A DNA stretch of 64,000 nt, from contig NZ_JACVPN010000005.1 of the NCBI RefSeq assembly GCF_018881855.1, forward strand, positions 124,001-188,000, written 5' to 3'. The position numbers and the translations under genes are program-made. This document shows, piece by piece, positions 56,790 through 64,000 of this stretch. The notes under the pieces were generated by a model that worked only from the letters and a program-made list of their open reading frames with translations, made no database searches and was not told the origin of the DNA. Position 1 is the stretch's first letter, and each line of letters opens with the position of its first letter. Origin of the DNA: Polynucleobacter sp. MWH-Berg-3C6 (GTDB taxonomy: Bacteria; Pseudomonadota; Gammaproteobacteria; Burkholderiales; Burkholderiaceae).

Positions 56790-57470
56790 CTAGTTTAAGC
56801 GTAAGACCTCAGCGCCGGCGGGCGGCGTGAAAGTAAAGCGATTTGCGGGCAAATTGACGTTCAACTGGATCTTATCTAGGGTAACCAAGACCACGCTACC
56901 CAGGCCATCAATTAACTCCAAAGCCTTTGGCAAGCCATTGACCATACCTACCGAGATCTTTGTATAAGGAAGGTCGTTTTTATTCTTAGCATTCGGATCT
57001 TTTTTGGGGGTAAGGGCTACCCACTTCATTCCCAAGCGCTCTTCACCTTCGATTAAATCAAAATGCTGATCAAGGGAGGTTTCACCAAACAATATGGCCG
57101 CTGGTGTGGCAGCTAACGCTTGCCCTGCAGGACGAATGGTGGCTTGATTTAAATCCTTGTCCCACAAAATAAGTTGCTTGCCATCGGCAATCAGTTTTTG
57201 CTCATACGGTTTTTGGGTGTCCCAGATAAATCTTCCGGGACGCTGAAACACAAAGTGACCTTGCGTCTGACGTACTACCTTTAAACCCTTATCTTGTGAC
57301 TCGCCTGCCTTAGGTGCGCGCAACTGCTGTTGCACAAAGTCACCCTCAGCAGTTTTGGAGTTACGTACAAACTGACGCAATTGATCGGCACCACTCTCGC
57401 TTTGAGCGTTGGTGACATTTGTAAACAGGAGAGCTGTTCCAAGAATTACTGCAGATAAGAATCTTTGCAA
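56790..57470 (-). CDS. lolA: Outer-membrane lipoprotein carrier LolA
   Basis: A periplasmic chaperone that ferries lipoproteins to LolB. The start is set at a TTG at 57470, 10 bp after the ftsK stop with AAGG upstream, giving 226 residues that open directly with a signal peptide (QRFLSAVILGTALLFTNVTNAQ region). The frame also has an ATG at 57539, but that would overlap ftsK by 58 bp and place a hydrophilic leader before the signal. GHFVFQRPGRFIWDTQKPYEQKLIADG is the LolA hallmark. Order ftsK-lolA is conserved in proteobacteria. Confidence 0.92.
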   Translation of the reverse strand: MQRFLSAVILGTALLFTNVTNAQSESGADQLRQFVRNSKTAEGDFVQQQLRAPKAGESQDKGLKVVRQTQGHFVFQRPGRFIWDTQKPYEQKLIADGKQLILWDKDLNQATIRPAGQALAATPAAILFGETSLDQHFDLIEGEERLGMKWVALTPKKDPNAKNKNDLPYTKISVGMVNGLPKALELIDGLGSVVLVTLDKIQLNVNLPANRFTFTPPAGAEVLRLN

Positions 57471-57480
57471 AATTACTGCC

Positions 57481-60780
<3,300 letters not shown>

Positions 60781-60803
60781 GTTTGCAAAAGTTTCTCTAA
60801 TAA

Positions 60804-60833
60804 CAAAAACGCCTAGCATTGCTGGGCGTTTTT
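60804..60833. terminator. Terminator after trxB (also at the end of brnA)
   Basis: ACGCCTAGC-ATT-GCTGGGCGT (one T-G pair) flanked by A and T runs. It ends trxB on the plus strand and can end brnA on the minus strand. It is nearly identical to the terminator at 61494-61523. Confidence 0.88.
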
Positions 60834-60845
60834 ACTTTTATAGCT

Positions 60846-61187
60846 TCATGCACTTAGGGCCAACAATGCTACTTCGGGGGCTCGATCCAATATTTTCAGT
60901 AACGCTTTTGCTGCGCCAGTTGGACTTCTTTTACCCTGCTCCCAATTTCTAATAGTTTCCAGCGAAACCTCTATTCGACTGGAGAACTCTTGTTGAGATA
61001 GGCCAATCCGCTCACGGACACGCTTTGCATATTTAGCAGCATCTTGCATAGCTTCGGCATCATCTTGCTGTTCGTGTAACTTTATGAGACGTTCGGCTGT
61101 TGCATCAAGCAACTTCTTATTAACAAAACCTTTTGGAAAGCTTTTGGGGTTTTTTAGATCAACACTAACTCGAACTATTTTTTTCAT
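60846..61187 (-). CDS. HTH antitoxin of a BrnT-type pair
   Basis: A 113-residue protein. The C-terminal half is an XRE-type helix-turn-helix (RERIGLSQQEFSSRIEVSLETIRNWEQGKRSPTGAAKALL). The N-terminus (MKKIVRVSVDLKNPKSFPKGFVNKKLLDAT) would contact the toxin. It overlaps the brnT 3' end by 23 bp, and toxin-first order is standard for brnTA. It probably represses the operon too. The BrnA label is by position; the HTH class is clear. Confidence 0.86.
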   Translation of the reverse strand: MKKIVRVSVDLKNPKSFPKGFVNKKLLDATAERLIKLHEQQDDAEAMQDAAKYAKRVRERIGLSQQEFSSRIEVSLETIRNWEQGKRSPTGAAKALLKILDRAPEVALLALSA

Positions 61188-61443
61188 AACGCTTGACCTC
61201 CCTACTATTAGCTCTTCTTGCCGAAATAATTCTGATAGCCCTTAATCTCCTTGCGAATACAACCACAAAGATGCGACCATCAATAACTCCCAGCGCCCGA
61301 AACCGCTCTTCACCATAATCCCAGCGCTGATCATGCTCAACAAGCAACGCAGGATCTGTAAAAACTGATATCACATATGCAAAATCAAAATTTCGAGAGA
61401 TCTGGCATAAGTTACTTTTAGCCATATCCCATTCAAAATCCAT
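61165..61443 (-). CDS. brnT: BrnT-family toxin
   Basis: A 92-residue ribonuclease-like toxin. BrnT marks are DFEWDMAKSNL at the start, DPALLVEHDQRWDYGEERFRALGVIDGRIFVVVF and IRIISARRANSREVKRYE at the end. The usual KHGVSF segment reads QISRNFDF, a local divergence. GAGGT lies before the ATG, and a perfect TTGACA (61480-61475) is upstream, though no -10 is seen at ideal spacing. Confidence 0.87.
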   Translation of the reverse strand: MDFEWDMAKSNLCQISRNFDFAYVISVFTDPALLVEHDQRWDYGEERFRALGVIDGRIFVVVFARRLRAIRIISARRANSREVKRYEKNSSS

Positions 61444-61474
61444 TACCTCTATAGTGGGCCAATGAACTACTCTT

Positions 61475-61480
61475 TGTCAA
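61475..61480 (-). promoter_or_regulatory. -35 element (TTGACA) upstream of brnT
   Basis: A consensus TTGACA lies 32 bp before the brnT start. Candidate -10s are CACTAT at 18 bp or TATAGA at 21 bp; neither is convincing. Confidence 0.3.
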
Positions 61481-61493
61481 GGCCTTCTCCAAG

Positions 61494-61523
61494 AAAAAAC
61501 GCCTAGCATTGCTAGGCGTTTTT
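61494..61523. terminator. Terminator after hppA
   Basis: A 9-bp perfect stem ACGCCTAGC-ATT-GCTAGGCGT flanked by A and T runs. It lies 23 bp past the hppA stop and is active-looking on the minus strand. Confidence 0.88.
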
Positions 61524-61546
61524 GTTTATTGCTTTACTGAATTGCC

Positions 61547-63607
61547 TTAGCGACTCATCACTGGCAAGAGTGGCACGATGAGCAATGCCACGATATTAAT
61601 AATCTTAATGAGTGGATTTACAGCAGGACCAGCAGTATCTTTGTAGGGGTCACCTACGGTATCACCAGTCACAGCCGCCTTATGGGCTTCAGAACCTTTA
61701 CCGCCGAAGTTTCCTTCTTCGATATATTTCTTGGCGTTATCCCAAGCACCACCACCAGTACACATTGAGATCGCTACAAACAAGCCGGTCACAATCGTAC
61801 CCATCAATAAGCCACCCAATGCAGCAGGCCCCAACAAGAGACCCACAACGATCGGCGCAATCACTGGCAAGAGTGAAGGAACAATCATTTCTTTAATAGC
61901 TGCGCTCGTCAGCATGTCTACCGCCTTACCGTATTCAGGCTTAGCAGTACCTTCCATAATTCCAGGAATGTCACGGAACTGACGGCGCACTTCTTCTACT
62001 ACTGCACCAGCACAGCGACCAACCGCTTCCATTGCCATCGCACCGAACAAGTAAGGAATCATGCCGCCGATAAAGAGGCCGATGATGACCATGTGGTTCG
62101 ATAGATCAAAGGAAACTTGCTGACCAATCGCCTCTAATGCATGGGTATAGTCAGCAAACAATACGAGTGAAGCCAATCCAGCAGAACCAATTGCATAGCC
62201 TTTGGTAACTGCTTTTGTAGTGTTACCAACCGCATCCAATGGATCGGTAATGTCACGTACTGATTGCGGCAAACCAGCCATCTCCGCAATACCGCCAGCA
62301 TTGTCTGTAATTGGGCCATAAGCATCGAGTGCAACCACAATACCTGCCATCGATAACATCGCGGTTGCTGCAATCGCAATGCCATACAAGCCGGCTAACC
62401 AGTAAGCAGCAAAAATAGCAGCACAGACAAAGAGCACTGGATATGCAGTGGACTTCATGGAGATACCCAAGCCTGCAATGATGTTGGTACCGTGACCTTT
62501 AGTAGAAGCCTCAGCAATATGTTGCACTGGCTTGAACTGAGTACCGGTGTAGTACTCGGTAATCCAAACCAAGCCTGCAGTCAGCAAGAGACCTACTACG
62601 GTTGAGCCAAACAAACGCCATTGGCTACCTGGAATACCCAAAGCATCATCTGGCATGATGAAATTAGTCACAAAGTAGAACGCTACCAATGACAAACCAC
62701 CGGCAATGATTAAGCCCTTATACAAAGCTGGCATTACATTCTTCATACCAGGCGTTGCTTTTACAAAGGAACAACCAATGATGGAAGCAATAATAGAAAC
62801 ACCGCCAAGTACGAGCGGATAAACAATGGCTGCCACTGGTGCTCCAACCACCATCAATGAACCCAGCACCATAGTGGCAATCAGTGTCACAGCATAGGTT
62901 TCAAATAAGTCTGCCGCCATACCGGCGCAGTCACCCACGTTATCACCGACGTTATCGGCAATCACTGCTGGGTTTCGTGGATCATCCTCTGGAATACCTG
63001 CTTCTACCTTGCCAACTAAGTCAGCACCAACGTCTGCACCTTTAGTAAAGATGCCACCGCCAAGACGCGCGAAGATAGAAATCAAAGATGAACCGAATGC
63101 CAAACCAATCAGCGGATGCAAAACAGAAGCCAGATCTTGTCCTGCACCAATCGATACCAGGAACATAAAGAAGAGGCCAACACCCAAGAGACCGAGACCA
63201 ACTACTAGCATGCCGGTAATCGCGCCACCCTTAAATGCAACATTGAGAGCCTCGTTCATACCCTTAGTAGCTGCTTCAGCTGTACGTACGTTTGCACGTA
63301 CCGAAACATTCATACCAATAAAACCGCATGCGCCAGACAGTACTGCGCCGATCACAAAACCGATAGCAGTTGCAAAGTCTAGAAAGAGCGCCATGAGGAT
63401 AGTGAGAACTACCCCAACTACAGCGATCGTTTTATATTGGCGCGATAAATAAGCGGCGGCGCCCTGCTGAATTGCCTCTGCAATTTCTTGCATTTTGGCA
63501 TTGCCCGTACTTTGCTTCAAAATCCAGCCGCGCATCACAAAACCGTAAATTACGGCTAGGACACCGCAAGCCAAGGCAAAATACAAGCCTAAAGTGACAT
63601 TACTCAT
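61547..63607 (-). CDS. hppA: Membrane-bound proton-pumping pyrophosphatase (K+-independent type)
   Basis: A 686-residue integral membrane enzyme, about 15-16 helices, that hydrolyses pyrophosphate and pumps H+ out. Substrate site motifs [13 protein letters not shown] and [29 protein letters not shown] are intact. The residue that marks potassium need is Lys in [14 protein letters not shown], so it should be K+-independent and H+-pumping. GGGAG precedes the ATG. It is divergent from soluble ppa; the 170 bp between must hold both promoters. Confidence 0.95.
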   Translation of the reverse strand: MSNVTLGLYFALACGVLAVIYGFVMRGWILKQSTGNAKMQEIAEAIQQGAAAYLSRQYKTIAVVGVVLTILMALFLDFATAIGFVIGAVLSGACGFIGMNVSVRANVRTAEAATKGMNEALNVAFKGGAITGMLVVGLGLLGVGLFFMFLVSIGAGQDLASVLHPLIGLAFGSSLISIFARLGGGIFTKGADVGADLVGKVEAGIPEDDPRNPAVIADNVGDNVGDCAGMAADLFETYAVTLIATMVLGSLMVVGAPVAAIVYPLVLGGVSIIASIIGCSFVKATPGMKNVMPALYKGLIIAGGLSLVAFYFVTNFIMPDDALGIPGSQWRLFGSTVVGLLLTAGLVWITEYYTGTQFKPVQHIAEASTKGHGTNIIAGLGISMKSTAYPVLFVCAAIFAAYWLAGLYGIAIAATAMLSMAGIVVALDAYGPITDNAGGIAEMAGLPQSVRDITDPLDAVGNTTKAVTKGYAIGSAGLASLVLFADYTHALEAIGQQVSFDLSNHMVIIGLFIGGMIPYLFGAMAMEAVGRCAGAVVEEVRRQFRDIPGIMEGTAKPEYGKAVDMLTSAAIKEMIVPSLLPVIAPIVVGLLLGPAALGGLLMGTIVTGLFVAISMCTGGGAWDNAKKYIEEGNFGGKGSEAHKAAVTGDTVGDPYKDTAGPAVNPLIKIINIVALLIVPLLPVMSR

Positions 63608-63777
63608 GCTTGACTCCCTAAAGTTGATCTTATTGTTTTGTATATCTAGCGCTTAGGTCGACCAGGTTTTAGAAAGCTTTAAACTAGGGTCTATAAGCTG
63701 TACCAGTATGTAACAGAATCACCCCTGTGCCTACCTGCTAGCATCAGGGTATTTACTAATCATTATTCGGAGTATTT

Positions 63778-64000
63778 ATGAGTCTCGACAACGTCAAGCC
63801 CGGCAAAAAGATCCCTGAGAGCTTCAACGTCATTATTGAAATCCCAATGAATGCGGATCCAATCAAGTATGAAGTCGATAAGGAAAGTGGCGCGATTTTT
63901 GTAGACCGTTTTATGGGCACTGCAATGCACTATCCATGTAACTATGGCTACATTAACAAAACGATTGCTGGTGACGGCGATCCTGTTGACGTTCTCGTAA
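63778..64000 (+). CDS. ppa: Soluble inorganic pyrophosphatase, C-terminus cut by window edge
   Basis: Only the first 74 codons are seen. [20 protein letters not shown] is followed by [24 protein letters not shown] and [25 protein letters not shown], the family-I active-site region with acidic residues for Mg2+. TCGGAG lies before the ATG. It hydrolyses pyrophosphate in the cytoplasm and lies back to back with hppA. Confidence 0.95.
   Translation, partial: MSLDNVKPGKKIPESFNVIIEIPMNADPIKYEVDKESGAIFVDRFMGTAMHYPCNYGYINKTIAGDGDPVDVLV

Overview
The window looks like a piece of chromosome from a small-genome, AT-leaning betaproteobacterium of the Burkholderiales, most likely Polynucleobacter or a close relative. 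This is judged from gene content and order (rimP-nusA-infB-rbfA-truB-typA in one run, RluB and IF2 with long low-complexity tails, Bug-type periplasmic receptors, a lysine-rich histone-H1-like protein). I ran no database search, so the genus is an inference. Coding density is very high and no stretch over 300 bases lacks a gene. I see no insertion sequence, prophage block, rRNA operon or CRISPR array.

Layout. 1-4.7 kb: the N-terminal part of a PIF1/Dda-like helicase, a SUMF1-domain protein, tRNA-His, dusA, an RluA-family pseudouridine synthase and a universal stress protein with an FNR-like site upstream. 4.7-7.4 kb: accessory island with an arsR-arsC-acr3 arsenic operon and a Phd/PIN toxin-antitoxin pair, each with a visible operator-like inverted repeat. 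7.4-18 kb: translation and transcription core, read leftwards: scpB-rluB, then a structured leader with a terminator, then rimP-nusA-infB-rbfA-truB-typA. 18-26.5 kb: a patatin-like lipoprotein, an NlpC/P60 protein lacking its catalytic Cys, the yejABEF peptide/microcin-C-type importer, fabI and chrA. 27.8-32.1 kb: a catabolic cluster (MaoC-type hydratase, MmgE/PrpD, CitE-like lyase, Bug receptor) that suggests C5-dicarboxylate or related CoA-ester metabolism.

32-42 kb: Rap1a/Tai protein, DUF3300 lipoprotein, an operon of GT39 glycosyltransferase, sialidase-like protein and membrane protein, flavocytochrome c sulfide dehydrogenase (fccAB), PsiE, a TAXI-type solute-binding protein fused to membrane and coiled segments, and pirin. 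42-50 kb: UxaA-type dehydratase, cbpA-cbpM co-chaperone pair, the ABC-F ATPase uup, ompW under two perfect FNR boxes, and a COG2509 flavoprotein. 49.5-55.3 kb: small genes (yaeQ, PIN protein, DUF1653, slyX, holin-like), AsmA, YdcH, the H1-like/YbjN-like fusion, a small lipoprotein and a winged-helix-like regulator with a 16-bp palindrome. 55.3-64 kb: tRNA-Ser, serS-lolA-ftsK, trxB, a BrnT-BrnA toxin-antitoxin pair bracketed by near-identical terminators, and the membrane pyrophosphatase hppA divergent from soluble ppa (cut by the right edge).

Most of the window is housekeeping. The best candidates for something new are the H1-like/YbjN-like fusion, the apparent NlpC/P60 pseudoenzyme, the rimP leader, the sialidase-like/GT39 operon, and a 14-bp perfect inverted repeat inside a small lipoprotein gene.
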